DNA of 64,000 bases from the NCBI GenBank assembly GCA_016235745.1, contig JACRJA010000001.1, positions 62,001-126,000 on the forward strand, written 5' to 3'. Shown one piece after another: positions 39,749-50,433 of this stretch; the stretch's first letter is position 1, and each line of letters begins with the position of its first letter. Below the pieces are notes generated by a model that ran no database searches, was not told the origin of the DNA, and was given only the letters and a program-made list of their open reading frames with translations. Both the position numbers and the translations under genes were made by a program. The stretch is from Rhodocyclales bacterium (GTDB lineage Bacteria; Pseudomonadota; Gammaproteobacteria; Burkholderiales; Rhodocyclaceae).

Positions 39749-39795
39749 GAGAGGTAAGGTGCTGGATCTTCGGGAGAAATTTTTTCGCCTGTCCA

Positions 39796-39811
39796 TGGCA
39801 CAGAATTTGCT
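39796..39811 (+). promoter_or_regulatory. Sigma-54 (-24/-12) promoter of the cyd operon
   Basis: TGGCAC-A-GAAT-TTGC-T matches the sigma-54 consensus TGGCACRNNNNTTGCW at every fixed position, with the GG and GC at the required spacing. It points towards cydP-cydA, whose first ATG is 129 nt downstream, and a sigma-54 activator gene is divergently encoded next to it. Confidence 0.75.
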
Positions 39812-39872
39812 CATAACAAAGACGCGGGCATCTTTTCCGTAATTCCTTGAATTGTTTAAATTTTTTGACCAT

Positions 39873-39884
39873 CGTCAATTGACG
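39873..39884. promoter_or_regulatory. 12-bp palindrome in the cyd leader
   Basis: CGTCAATTGACG, perfect, about 50 nt downstream of the predicted sigma-54 start and in an AT-rich stretch (39840-39880). Could be an operator for a second regulator or part of an RNA hairpin. The nearby TTGAATTGTTTAAAT is only a poor FNR-box match. Confidence 0.3.
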
Positions 39885-39939
39885 GTCCCGATCCGCTTCA
39901 TTACCATGAACGAGGTTGTACGCAAGGAGGGCTTCTTCC

Positions 39940-40164
39940 ATGGAAGCGAAAACGGCAGCCCGGCGATTGCGTCGCGAGATCGTCGTGGTGCTGCTGCTCA
40001 AGTTGATCCTGCTCACCGCCTTGTGGTGGGTCTTCATTCGCGATGCCCGGGTCGAGGTGGACGCGGAACGGATGCAGGCCCAGGCCGCCGGCTCGCCTTC
40101 CTCATCTTCCCAACCGTCTTCCTTGCCGCCTTCCCCGGTTCTTCCCGTTTCGCAGGAGCCATAA
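39940..40164 (+). CDS. cydP: CydP-type small subunit of cytochrome bd oxidase
   Basis: Small membrane protein of 74 aa, the first gene of the cyd operon. Seen: a basic N-terminus (RRLRRE), one TM helix (about 15-33, VVVLLLKLILLTALWWVF), then a charged segment and a Ser/Pro-rich tail. This agrees with the family annotated as cytochrome oxidase putative small subunit CydP, known just upstream of cydA in beta- and gammaproteobacteria. AGGAGG lies 9 nt before the ATG. The 3-nt gap to cydA implies tight coupling. Confidence 0.8.
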   Translation: MEAKTAARRLRREIVVVLLLKLILLTALWWVFIRDARVEVDAERMQAQAAGSPSSSSQPSSLPPSPVLPVSQEP

Positions 40165-40167
40165 CAC

Positions 40168-41733
40168 ATGAACGAAACGCTCGTCGATCTCTCGCGCCTG
40201 CAGTTCGCCGCCACGGCGATGTACCACTTCCTCTTCGTCCCGCTCACCTTGGGGCTCACCTGGATGCTGGTGATCATGGAGTCGCTCTACGTGATGACCG
40301 GCAAGCAGGTCTACCAGGACATGGTGAAGTTCTGGGGCAAGCTCTTCGGCATCAACTTCGCGTTGGGAGTCACCACCGGCATAACGCTCGAATTCCAGTT
40401 CGGCACCAACTGGGCCTATTACTCGCATTACGTGGGCGACGTCTTCGGTGCGCCGCTGGCCATCGAGGGGCTGATGGCCTTCTTCCTCGAGTCGACCTTC
40501 ATCGGGCTCTTTTTCTTCGGCTGGAACCGCCTGTCCCGGACCCAGCACCTCTTGGTGACGCTGCTCATGGCCGTGGGGACCAACCTCTCGGCGCTGTGGA
40601 TCCTGGTGGCCAACGGCTGGATGCAGAATCCGGTGGGGTCGGAATTCAGCTTCCAGACGATGCGCATGGAGATGACGAATTTCTGGGACGTGATCTTCAA
40701 CCCGGTGGCGCAGGCCAAGTTCGTGCATACCGTCTCGGCCGGCTACGTCACCGGCGCCATGTTCGTGCTGTCGATCTCGGCCTATTACCTGCTCAAGCAG
40801 CGTGACCTCGAATTTGCCAAGCGCAGCTTCCGTGTGGCAGCCGCCTTCGGCTTTGCCTCGGCCTGCTCGGTGGTGGTGCTCGGGGACGAGTCCGGCTACA
40901 CCATGGCCGAGAAACAGCAGAGCAAGCTCGCGGCGCTGGAGGCGATGTGGGAGACCGAGCCGGCGCCGGCAGGACTGAAGCTCATCGCCGGCATCGACGA
41001 AGCCAATCAGCGCAATACCTGGGAGCTCGAGATCCCGTGGGTGCTCGGCATCATCGGCACCCGCTCGTTCGACACGACCTTGCCCGGAATCAAGGAGATC
41101 ATCGCGCGTAACCGCGAACGGGTCGAATCCGGGGTGGAGGCGGTCAAGGCGCTCGATGTGCTGCGCCGCGACGCGTCCGATCCCCAGGCCTTGGCGCGCT
41201 TCGAAACCCACAAGGAAAATCTAGGTTTCGGGCTGCTCACGCGCAAATACGTGGCGGATATCTCGCAGGTCACGCCCGAGATCATGGACAAGGCCGCCGC
41301 CTCGACGGTACCGCCGGTGAAGCCTCTCTTCTGGACTTTCCGCATCATGGTGCTGCTGGGCTTTTCCTTCATCGCCCTCTTCGGTGCTGCGTTGTGGTAC
41401 AGCATCAAGGACAGCTTCGCCGACAAACGCTGGCTGCTGCGCTGGGCGCTGTGGTTCTTGCCCTTGCCCTGGGTCGCTTCCGAGATGGGGTGGTTCGTGG
41501 CCGAGTATGGCCGTCAGCCCTGGACGATCGCCGAAGTGCTGCCCACCCACCTCTCCGTCTCTACCCTTTCGGTGCAGAGCCTCTACGGGTCGCTCGCCGG
41601 GTTCGTGGGCTTCTACACGCTGCTTCTCATCGTCGAGCTCTACCTGATGTTCCGCTTCGGGCGGCTGGGGCCTTCCACGCTGGGGACCGGACGCTATCAC
41701 TGGGAACGCCAAGGTGCGATGCAGTCTGCCTGA
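40168..41733 (+). CDS. cydA: Cytochrome bd ubiquinol oxidase subunit I
   Basis: Quinol-oxidising, heme-bearing subunit of the high-affinity O2 reductase, 521 aa, close to E. coli CydA (522). Seen: the b595-type His near residue 20 (AMYHFLFVPLTLG), GKLFGINFALGVTTG, the b558 His in KFVHTVSAGYVTGA, a long Q-loop and its C-terminal signature GWFVAEYGRQPW, and nine predicted TM helices. The full-length Q-loop and size mark the E. coli-like bd-I branch rather than the short cyanide-insensitive CIO type. Expression is probably sigma-54-driven (promoter at 39796). Confidence 0.97.
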   Translation: MNETLVDLSRLQFAATAMYHFLFVPLTLGLTWMLVIMESLYVMTGKQVYQDMVKFWGKLFGINFALGVTTGITLEFQFGTNWAYYSHYVGDVFGAPLAIEGLMAFFLESTFIGLFFFGWNRLSRTQHLLVTLLMAVGTNLSALWILVANGWMQNPVGSEFSFQTMRMEMTNFWDVIFNPVAQAKFVHTVSAGYVTGAMFVLSISAYYLLKQRDLEFAKRSFRVAAAFGFASACSVVVLGDESGYTMAEKQQSKLAALEAMWETEPAPAGLKLIAGIDEANQRNTWELEIPWVLGIIGTRSFDTTLPGIKEIIARNRERVESGVEAVKALDVLRRDASDPQALARFETHKENLGFGLLTRKYVADISQVTPEIMDKAAASTVPPVKPLFWTFRIMVLLGFSFIALFGAALWYSIKDSFADKRWLLRWALWFLPLPWVASEMGWFVAEYGRQPWTIAEVLPTHLSVSTLSVQSLYGSLAGFVGFYTLLLIVELYLMFRFGRLGPSTLGTGRYHWERQGAMQSA

Positions 41734-41757
41734 ACAACCCTATCTCGGGAGAAGATC

Positions 41758-42894
41758 ATGCTGGATTATGAAACGATGAAGGTCATCTGGTGGCTGCTCG
41801 TCGGGGTGCTGCTCGTCGGCTTCGCCGTGATGGATGGGCACGACATGGGGGTGGGGACGCTGCTGCCCTTCGTCGGTCGGGACGACACGGAGCGCCGGGT
41901 CATCATCAACACCGTCGGGCCGCATTGGGACGGCAACCAGGTGTGGTTCATCACCGGCGGCGGGGCGATCTTCGCTGCCTGGCCGCTCGTCTATGCCACG
42001 GCCTTCTCTGGCTTCTACTGGGCGATGCTCGCGGTGCTGTGGGCGCTCTTCTTCCGTCCGGTGGGGTTCGACTACCGCAGCAAGATCGCCAACCCGCTGT
42101 GGCGCAAGACTTGGGACTGGGGCCTGTTCGTGGGCGGGGCGGTGCCGCCGCTCATCTTCGGCGTGGCTTTTGGCAACCTGCTGCAAGGGGTGCCGTTTCG
42201 CTTCGACGCCAACCTCGTGTCCTACTATGAGGGGTCTTTCTGGGGGCTGCTCAATCCCTTCGCGCTGCTCGCCGGGGTGGTGAGCTCGGCCATGATCACT
42301 TTCCACGGCGCCGTTTATCTGGCGCACCGCACGGAAGGGGAAATCCAGCAGCGCGCGGTGCGCGCCACCGTCATCTTTGGCGTGATCACGCTCGCGGCGT
42401 TTGCCGCCGCCGGGGTGTGGGTGCAGGCCATTCCCGGCTACGTGATCGCCGCCGGGGCCGATCCGGCCGGTTTGCCCAATCCGCTCGCCAAGGAGGTGGT
42501 GCGCGAGGCCGGGGCCTGGATGGCGAACTACCGGCAGCAGCCGCTGCTGTGGGCGGTGCCGGCGCTCGCCTTCCTCGGCGGGTTGGCGGCGATATGGGCG
42601 GTACGTGCCGGCCGCACCTTCTTCGCCTTCTGGGCATCGGGCGTGATGATCGCCGGCATCATCGGTACGGCCGGGGTGGCGATGTTCCCCTTCGTCATGC
42701 CCTCTTCCATCGACCTGCGTTCCTCGCTCACGGTGTGGGATTCGGTCTCGAGCCACCTCACGCTCGCGGTGATGTTCTGGGCCACCGTCATCTTCATGCC
42801 GCTCATCATCGTCTATACCAGCTGGGCGTACAAGGTGATGGCCGGCAAGGTGACCAAGGCCTACATCCTGGAAAACGAGAAGCAGGCGTACTGA
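41758..42894 (+). CDS. cydB: Cytochrome bd ubiquinol oxidase subunit II
   Basis: Second large subunit, 378 aa, structurally paired with CydA. Seen: the conserved start MLDYETMKVIWWLLVGVLL, FAVMDGHDMGVGTLLPF, GPHWDGNQVWFITGGGAIFAAW, and PFVMPSSIDLRSSLTVWD, with eight or so TM helices. GGGAGA precedes the ATG, 24 nt after cydA. It is followed by cydX and ybgE in the standard order. Confidence 0.97.
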   Translation: MLDYETMKVIWWLLVGVLLVGFAVMDGHDMGVGTLLPFVGRDDTERRVIINTVGPHWDGNQVWFITGGGAIFAAWPLVYATAFSGFYWAMLAVLWALFFRPVGFDYRSKIANPLWRKTWDWGLFVGGAVPPLIFGVAFGNLLQGVPFRFDANLVSYYEGSFWGLLNPFALLAGVVSSAMITFHGAVYLAHRTEGEIQQRAVRATVIFGVITLAAFAAAGVWVQAIPGYVIAAGADPAGLPNPLAKEVVREAGAWMANYRQQPLLWAVPALAFLGGLAAIWAVRAGRTFFAFWASGVMIAGIIGTAGVAMFPFVMPSSIDLRSSLTVWDSVSSHLTLAVMFWATVIFMPLIIVYTSWAYKVMAGKVTKAYILENEKQAY

Positions 42895-42953
42895 ACGGAG
42901 ACAACCCGCGGCGAAGCACCCTGCTTCGTCGCCCCGCATGGAAGGAGATTCGT

Positions 42954-43088
42954 ATGTGGTATTTTGCCTGGGCGTTGGGCGTGGGTTTTGCCATTCTTTT
43001 GGCCATCGTGGTCGGATTGTGGTGGGAAGCGCAGGAAGATGCAAAGGAGAAGCGGCCCCGCGTGCAGGGCGAGACCAATGCCACCTGA
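42954..43088 (+). CDS. cydX: CydX, accessory small subunit of cytochrome bd
   Basis: 44-residue single-TM protein beginning MWYFAWALGVGFAILLAI, the typical CydX start (MWYF-W-LG), with WWEAQEDAKEK after the helix. It stabilises the bd hemes. GAAGGAGA precedes the ATG. It overlaps ybgE by 11 nt. Confidence 0.93.
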   Translation: MWYFAWALGVGFAILLAIVVGLWWEAQEDAKEKRPRVQGETNAT

Positions 43089-43374
43089 GGCGGCGGCTGG
43101 CAAGGAGGATTCCCGGCCGGCCTCGATCCAGCCCTTGGCGCTGGGGCTGGGGATCGTCTTGATGCTGGTGGGCAGTTTCCGCCCCGATTGGCTGGCCGAG
43201 GCTTCTGGCAAGGCAAACCATGGTCTGGCCATGTTGTGGTTCTGGGCCATGGCGGCCGGTTTCGTGCGCGGGGTGGGGTTCATCCCGCATTTCTGGTTGT
43301 GGCGCTGGATCTTTTCCGGCTGGGCGGCGTTCGCAGCGCTCGCCGCGGCGCTGGCGTGGCGTTTTGCTGGATAA
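43078..43374 (+). CDS. ybgE: YbgE family cyd operon protein
   Basis: Membrane protein of 98 aa with about three hydrophobic helices. Seen: LALGLGIVLMLVGSF, the HGLAMLWFWAMAAGFVRGVGF block and a terminal helix, which agree with the cyd-operon protein YbgE in size, position and the FVRGVGF motif. ATG 43078 lies inside cydX; a GGCGAG is the only weak ribosome site, so coupling to cydX translation is likely. Function in the oxidase is not established for the family. Confidence 0.78.
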   Translation: MPPEAAAGKEDSRPASIQPLALGLGIVLMLVGSFRPDWLAEASGKANHGLAMLWFWAMAAGFVRGVGFIPHFWLWRWIFSGWAAFAALAAALAWRFAG

Positions 43375-43480
43375 AGGAGTCTGCGCCCTGTTGCCTGAAG
43401 GCTGCGTGGATACGCGCATCGAAGTAAAATGACAAGCCAGAGCACCCTGCGCAGTGCCCTTCGACGTGCGAGGTTAGGTA

Positions 43481-44452
43481 ATGAACGACACTACCCTTCC
43501 TTCTTCACGCATCAAGAATTTTCCCGTGGCGTGGTTTTCCATGATCATGGGTTTCACCGGCTTTGCCATCGCCTGGATGCGCGCTGAGACGGTCTACGAC
43601 ATTGGTTTTGCGCCCAGCTGCGTGCTGCGCTGGGTCGCGCTGGGGCTGTTCGCCTTGGTGACAGCGTGCTACCTGGTGAAGATCGTGCGCTATCCGCAGC
43701 AGGTAGTGGAAGAATTCCGCCACCCCGTGAAACAGGCTTTCGGTCCGGCCATCTCGATCGCCATGATCCTGCTGTCGATCGCGCTACGGCACGACGCGCC
43801 GCGCCTCTCCTTCTGGCTGTGGAGTGTCGGCACCGTGCTGCATCTGGCGCTCACGCTCTACGTGATGTCCTCCTGGATACATCACACCAAGTACGAAATC
43901 ACGCACATGAACCCGGCGTGGTTCATCCCCGTGGTGGGCAACATCCTCGTGCCGATCGCCGGGGTGCACCACGCGCCGGTCGAGGTGTCGTGGTTCTTCT
44001 ATAGCGTCGGCCTCTTCTTCTGGCCGGTGCTCACGGCGATCCTCTTCTACCGGCTCATCTTTCATACCAGCCTGCCCGAGCGCTTCGTGCCGACGCTCTT
44101 CATCTTCATCGCGCCGCCGGCAGTGGGCTTCATTTCCTGGCATTCACTCGGGGGGCAGGTCGATGCCTTCGCGCACGTGCTCTACGGCGTGGCGCTCTTT
44201 TTCGCGCTGCTGCTCGCAGTGCAGGCGAGTTACTTCGTGCGGTTGAAGTTCTTCCTGTCGTGGTGGGCGTATTCCTTTCCGCTGGCGGCGCTCACCATCG
44301 CGACGCTGATCCGGGCCCAGGAGGATGGCTCGGGTTTCTACCGCAACCTGGGCGCAGTGCTGCTGGCGTTGCTCACGCTGCTCATCGTGCTGCTGCTGGT
44401 GCGTACCGCCATTGCGGTGGCGCGGCGCGAGATCTGCGTCGAGGGGCATTGA
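43481..44452 (+). CDS. TDT/SLAC1 family anion transporter (TehA-like)
   Basis: Ten-helix membrane protein of 323 aa of the tellurite-resistance/dicarboxylate transporter family. Seen: the conserved N-terminal helix FPVAWFSMIMGFTGFAIAW, NPAWFIPVVGNILVPIAG, a helix pair around EVSWFFYSVGLFFWPVL, and FIAPPAVGFISWHSL. Homologues include tellurite-resistance protein TehA, malate transporters and the plant anion channel SLAC1; some bacterial ones export sulfite. Which applies here is not decidable. It lies 106 bp after ybgE and may be a separate unit. Its 3' end meets a structured repeat. Confidence 0.85.
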   Translation: MNDTTLPSSRIKNFPVAWFSMIMGFTGFAIAWMRAETVYDIGFAPSCVLRWVALGLFALVTACYLVKIVRYPQQVVEEFRHPVKQAFGPAISIAMILLSIALRHDAPRLSFWLWSVGTVLHLALTLYVMSSWIHHTKYEITHMNPAWFIPVVGNILVPIAGVHHAPVEVSWFFYSVGLFFWPVLTAILFYRLIFHTSLPERFVPTLFIFIAPPAVGFISWHSLGGQVDAFAHVLYGVALFFALLLAVQASYFVRLKFFLSWWAYSFPLAALTIATLIRAQEDGSGFYRNLGAVLLALLTLLIVLLLVRTAIAVARREICVEGH

Positions 44453-44467
44453 ACGCTGGGCGCTGGT

Positions 44468-44555
44468 GGAGAAATCGTCGCGAGCGACGCGAGTGCGAGG
44501 CGCACGGAGCGAGTACCGCACAACGAAGCAATCGGGCCGCGCAGCGGATTGGTTC
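44468..44555. repeat. Structured intergenic repeat, copy B
   Basis: 88-bp element filling the gap between the convergent TDT gene and modC. It shares with copy A (36106-36249) the ordered blocks GTCGCGAGCG, AGGCGC, CGGAGCG, ACCGC-CAACG and GGCCGCGCAGC, but lacks A's inserted GCAGGC/GCCTGC hairpin. Outer arms GGAGAAATC (44468-44476) and GATTGGTTC (44547-44555) pair at seven of nine positions although they differ in sequence from A's arms. Inner hairpin GTGCG-AGG-CGCAC replaces A's GGGCA-AGG-CGCCC, keeping pairing. It could also act as a bidirectional terminator. Confidence 0.6.
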
Positions 44556-44563
44556 ACGAGCGT

Positions 44564-45664
44564 TCAGCTGAGCACCGCCACCGCCTTGATCTGGGCCCAC
44601 AGGGAGGTAGTGGGGCGTACGCCGAGCGCTTCGGCCGAGCGCCGCGTGATGCGGGCGAGCAAGGGGGTTGGGCCCACCTGTAGCCGGACCAGGGCATGGG
44701 CGGCGTCCAGTACCCGCACTTCCTGCACGACGGCGGGGACGCGGTTGAGGAGGGAAGTGTCGGCGTGCTCGGTGAGCGCCAGGCTCACATCGCGGGCGCG
44801 GACCTGCAGCCGGATCGCCGTGCCCGGCGGTTCCTGGCGGTGCGGCACGAGCAGCGTGCCGCCGGCGAATTTCACCGCCAGCAAGGCATAGGCCGGGTCA
44901 TAGTCGACGACCGTTCCTTCGATCACCACGGCGGCCTCTTCGTCGCTGGCCAAAGGCAGATCGAGCCGAGCGAGCGTCTCCTGCAAGGGGCCGCTGGCGC
45001 GCACGCGCCCGCCTTCGAGCAGCACGAGGTGGTCGGCGAACCGGCCGACCTCTTCGGGGGCGTGCGAGACATAGAGCATGGGAAGGTCGAGGGTTCGCTT
45101 CACTTGCGCGAGGTAGGGCAGGATCTCCGCTTTGCGTTTCCGGTCGAGAGAGGCGAGCGGTTCGTCCAAGAGCAGCAGCCGCGGTGAGGTGAGTAGCGCC
45201 CGGGCGATGGCCACGCGCTGGCGCTCGCCGCCCGAGAGCCGCGCCGGCAGGCGGGTGAGCAGGGGAGCGAGCCCAAGGAGTTCCACCGCCTCTTCGAAGG
45301 CGATGCGCCGCTCGCTCGGCGGGATGCGCTGCCAGCCGAAACGCAGGTTGGCGGCCACGTCGAGGTGCGCGAAGAGGTTGGCCTCCTGGAACACGTAGCC
45401 GATGGCTCGACGATGGGGCGGGACGAAACGAACTTCGTCCTGCCACAGCGCGCCATTGACGCGCACGTATCCCTGGCGGTGTCGGTCGAGCCCGGCGATG
45501 GCGCGCAGCAAGCTGGTCTTGCCGGAGCCCGAAGGTCCGAAGAGGGCGGTGACGCCGCGCCCCGGAAGGTCGAGATCCACCTCCAAGGTGAAACCGGGAT
45601 AGGCGACGCGAAAGCGCGCCTCGATGCGCGCCTCAGCGCCCGGCCGAAGCTGTGCCGCGTCCAT
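44564..45664 (-). CDS. modC: Molybdate ABC transporter ATP-binding protein
   Basis: ATPase of the molybdate importer, 366 aa. Seen: Walker [11 protein letters not shown]-loop [13 protein letters not shown], signature LSGGERQR, Walker [13 protein letters not shown], and a C-terminal Mop/TOBE domain (about 295-360, [13 protein letters not shown]) that binds oxyanion. [13 protein letters not shown] at the very end is typical of ModC. ATG 45664 overlaps modB by 32 nt; an in-frame codon at 45685 is less likely. Its stop faces the structured repeat copy B. Confidence 0.95.
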   Translation of the reverse strand: MDAAQLRPGAEARIEARFRVAYPGFTLEVDLDLPGRGVTALFGPSGSGKTSLLRAIAGLDRHRQGYVRVNGALWQDEVRFVPPHRRAIGYVFQEANLFAHLDVAANLRFGWQRIPPSERRIAFEEAVELLGLAPLLTRLPARLSGGERQRVAIARALLTSPRLLLLDEPLASLDRKRKAEILPYLAQVKRTLDLPMLYVSHAPEEVGRFADHLVLLEGGRVRASGPLQETLARLDLPLASDEEAAVVIEGTVVDYDPAYALLAVKFAGGTLLVPHRQEPPGTAIRLQVRARDVSLALTEHADTSLLNRVPAVVQEVRVLDAAHALVRLQVGPTPLLARITRRSAEALGVRPTTSLWAQIKAVAVLS

Positions 45665-46310
45665 AGAGCACCAGCAGTACCGCAAAACTCAGACCGAGCA
45701 TTACGGCGGCGAGGGCGTGCGCCTGCGGGTAAGCGAAGGCTTGCACGTGATCGTAGATCTGCACCGAGACCACTTTCGTTCGGCCGGGAATGTTTCCCCC
45801 CATCATCAGGACCACGCCGAATTCACCGATGGTATGCGCAAAGCTCAGTACCGCTGCGGTGAGAAAGCCAGAGCGCGCGAGCGGCAGCACGACGTGGATG
45901 AAGCGGTCCCACGGACCGGCGCGCAGGGTGGCCGCTGCTTCGAGCGGCGCTTCCCCCAGCGCGGCGAACGCCTGCTGCAAGGGCTGAACCGCGAAGGGCA
46001 GGGAGGCCAGCACCGAGGCGACGACCAGACCGGAGAAGGTAAAGGGCAGAATGCCCAGGCCGAGCGCCTGGGTCAGCTTGCCCACGGGGCCAGCCGGACC
46101 GAGCAGGACGAGGAGGTAGAACCCGAGGACGGTGGGCGGGAGCACGAGCGGCAGCGCGACGAGCGCCGCGACCGGCCCTTTCCAGGGGGAGCGGGTACGG
46201 GCGAGCCACCAGGCGAGCGGCGTGGCAAGCACAAGCAGTAGCGCCGTCGTCGTCGTTGCCAGCGCCAGGGTCAGGCGGATTGCCTGCCAGTCTTCGGCGG
46301 TGAGCGTCAT
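45633..46310 (-). CDS. modB: Molybdate ABC transporter permease
   Basis: Inner-membrane permease of 225 aa with about five TM helices. Seen: the start [30 protein letters not shown], the Pro-rich [13 protein letters not shown] and an EAA-type loop [20 protein letters not shown], all typical of ModB. It sits 12 nt after modA and overlaps modC, giving the standard modABC order. No ModE-type operator was recognised upstream of modA. Confidence 0.95.
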   Translation of the reverse strand: MTLTAEDWQAIRLTLALATTTTALLLVLATPLAWWLARTRSPWKGPVAALVALPLVLPPTVLGFYLLVLLGPAGPVGKLTQALGLGILPFTFSGLVVASVLASLPFAVQPLQQAFAALGEAPLEAAATLRAGPWDRFIHVVLPLARSGFLTAAVLSFAHTIGEFGVVLMMGGNIPGRTKVVSVQIYDHVQAFAYPQAHALAAVMLGLSFAVLLVLYGRGTASAGR

Positions 46311-46322
46311 CCGGCGCCTGCC

Positions 46323-47078
46323 TCACTCGTAGCCGCTGGCGCGGATCAGGGCGCGGGCCGCCGGCTCCTGGAGATAGGCGAGCAGGCGGGCGACGGCCTC
46401 GGTGGGGCGGCCGTCTTTGGTACCGGGCAGCAGGATCACTGCATCTTGCCGGATCGGCGGATAGAGCGTCTGGGGCACGAGCCACAGTGAGCCGGGGCGC
46501 AGCCGCCCCGGCGCCTCGTAGACTTGGGCCAGGGCGACGAAGCCGAGCTCGGCGTTGCCGGAGGCGACGAACTGGAACGCCTGGCCGACGTTCTCGCCCA
46601 GCACGAATTTCGCCGCCAGCGGCTCATACACCCCGAGCGCCTGCATCGCCGCCACCGCCGCGGCCCCATAAGGGGCGTGGCGTGGGTTGGCGAGCGCGAT
46701 CCGGCTGAAATTGCCGCGGCGCAGCACCTCGCCGCCCTCGTCGACGAGGGCGGGATCGGCGCTCCAGAGCGCCAGTTTGCCGATTGCGTAGGTGATGCGG
46801 CTGCCCGCCAGCGCGTAGCCTTCCTGCTCGAGCCGGGTGGGAGTCTCCTGGTCCGCGGCCAAGAGGACGGCGAATGGCGCACCGTTGCGGATCTGGGCGT
46901 AGAAATTGCCCGTCGCGCCAAAGGAGAGTTGGAGTTCATGGCCGGTGTCGCGGCGGAAGCGCTCGGCGAGCTCGCGCATCGGGGCGGTGAAGTTCGCCGC
47001 CACCGCCACCGCGATCGTGTCGGCAAACGCGTAAGGCGCCACCAGCAGCGGAACGAGCAGAACCAAGAAGCGGCGCAT
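46323..47078 (-). CDS. modA: Molybdate-binding periplasmic protein
   Basis: Periplasmic receptor of 251 aa for molybdate/tungstate. Seen: signal peptide (MRRFLVLLVPLLVAPYAFA), mature start TIAVAVAANFTAPMRELAE, FGATGNFYAQIRNGAPF, GKLALWS and NPRHAPYGAAA with VLGENVGQAFQFV, the ModA sequence blocks. GGAGGAG precedes the ATG. The group feeds molybdenum-cofactor enzymes (for example nitrate reductase) that lie outside the window. The tandem palindrome at 47098-47121 lies just upstream. Confidence 0.95.
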   Translation of the reverse strand: MRRFLVLLVPLLVAPYAFADTIAVAVAANFTAPMRELAERFRRDTGHELQLSFGATGNFYAQIRNGAPFAVLLAADQETPTRLEQEGYALAGSRITYAIGKLALWSADPALVDEGGEVLRRGNFSRIALANPRHAPYGAAAVAAMQALGVYEPLAAKFVLGENVGQAFQFVASGNAELGFVALAQVYEAPGRLRPGSLWLVPQTLYPPIRQDAVILLPGTKDGRPTEAVARLLAYLQEPAARALIRASGYE

Positions 47079-47097
47079 CGCGATCTCCTCCGTGCAA

Positions 47098-47121
47098 GCT
47101 GCCCGGGCAGCTGCCCGGGCA
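47098..47121. terminator. Tandem palindrome between gdhA and modA
   Basis: The palindrome TGCCCGGGCA occurs twice (47100-47109 and 47112-47121) and the two copies can also pair with each other. It begins 8 nt past the gdhA stop and ends just before the modA ribosome site. No T-run follows, so it may be a terminator, a pause site or a protein-binding site. Confidence 0.4.
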
Positions 47122-47129
47122 CGGGAGGA

Positions 47130-49884
<2,755 letters not shown>

Positions 49885-49888
<4 letters not shown>

Positions 49889-50373
49889 CGCGTCCTCCTG
49901 AATCGTGCCAGCGCAAGGCGCACGGCGATGACGAACGACAGCAGCGGCAGCCAGATCGTGTACCACCACTGCGGCACGCCCAGCGCCGGCGAGGTCTCCT
50001 CGAAACGAAATTGATCGTAGGTCAGGCGCGCCGCATACCAGGTGAGGAAAAGATAGAGGGCAATGGTGACGAACGCATCGAGCCGTTCTGCGAGCAGGCG
50101 CCATCGCCGCGGCAGGCGTTCGACGAAGAAGGTGACGCGGATATGCCGGTCGTTCAGGTAGGCGGGGACGGAGCCGAGAAAGGCGAGCACGGGCAGCAGC
50201 GCGATCGATAACTCTTCGGTGGCGGCGATGGATTGGGCGGTGAAGTAGCGCACGACGACGTTGGCGAAAGTGATGGCGACGATCACGGCCATCACGAGGC
50301 CGACGAGGATTTGCTCCCAGGAATAGGCTTGCGCCCCTGTAGCTGAGGAGGTGGATTCTTTAAGAGATTCCAT
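49885..50373 (-). CDS. dctQ: TRAP transporter small permease DctQ
   Basis: Small four-helix membrane subunit, 162 aa. Seen: helix 1 ILVGLVMAVIVAITFANVVVRY, then ATEELSIALLPVLAFLGS, HIRVTFFVERLPRRWR and a terminal helix LPLLSFVIAVRLALAR, the usual DctQ layout (FANVVVRY, EEL, H-RV). It bridges receptor and DctM. It overlaps dctM by 4 nt and lies 60 nt after dctP across a hairpin. Confidence 0.93.
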
Positions 50374-50394
50374 GTTCGACTCGAACGCGTTGGA

Positions 50395-50421
50395 GGACGA
50401 GGCCGCGTCGCGACCTCGTCC
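50395..50421 (-). terminator. Intercistronic hairpin between dctP and dctQM
   Basis: GGACGAGG (50395-50402) and CCTCGTCC (50414-50421), perfect 8-bp stem, 11-nt loop, with no T-run. Such hairpins after receptor genes commonly attenuate the membrane genes or stabilise receptor mRNA, giving receptor excess. Confidence 0.5.
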
Positions 50422-50433
50422 AGAGAGAGGGTC

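Noticed and set aside
39850-39864. Possible FNR/ANR box (TTGAATTGTTTAAAT) upstream of cyd
   Set aside because: The second half-site matches the ATCAA consensus poorly; the sigma-54 promoter is far better supported.
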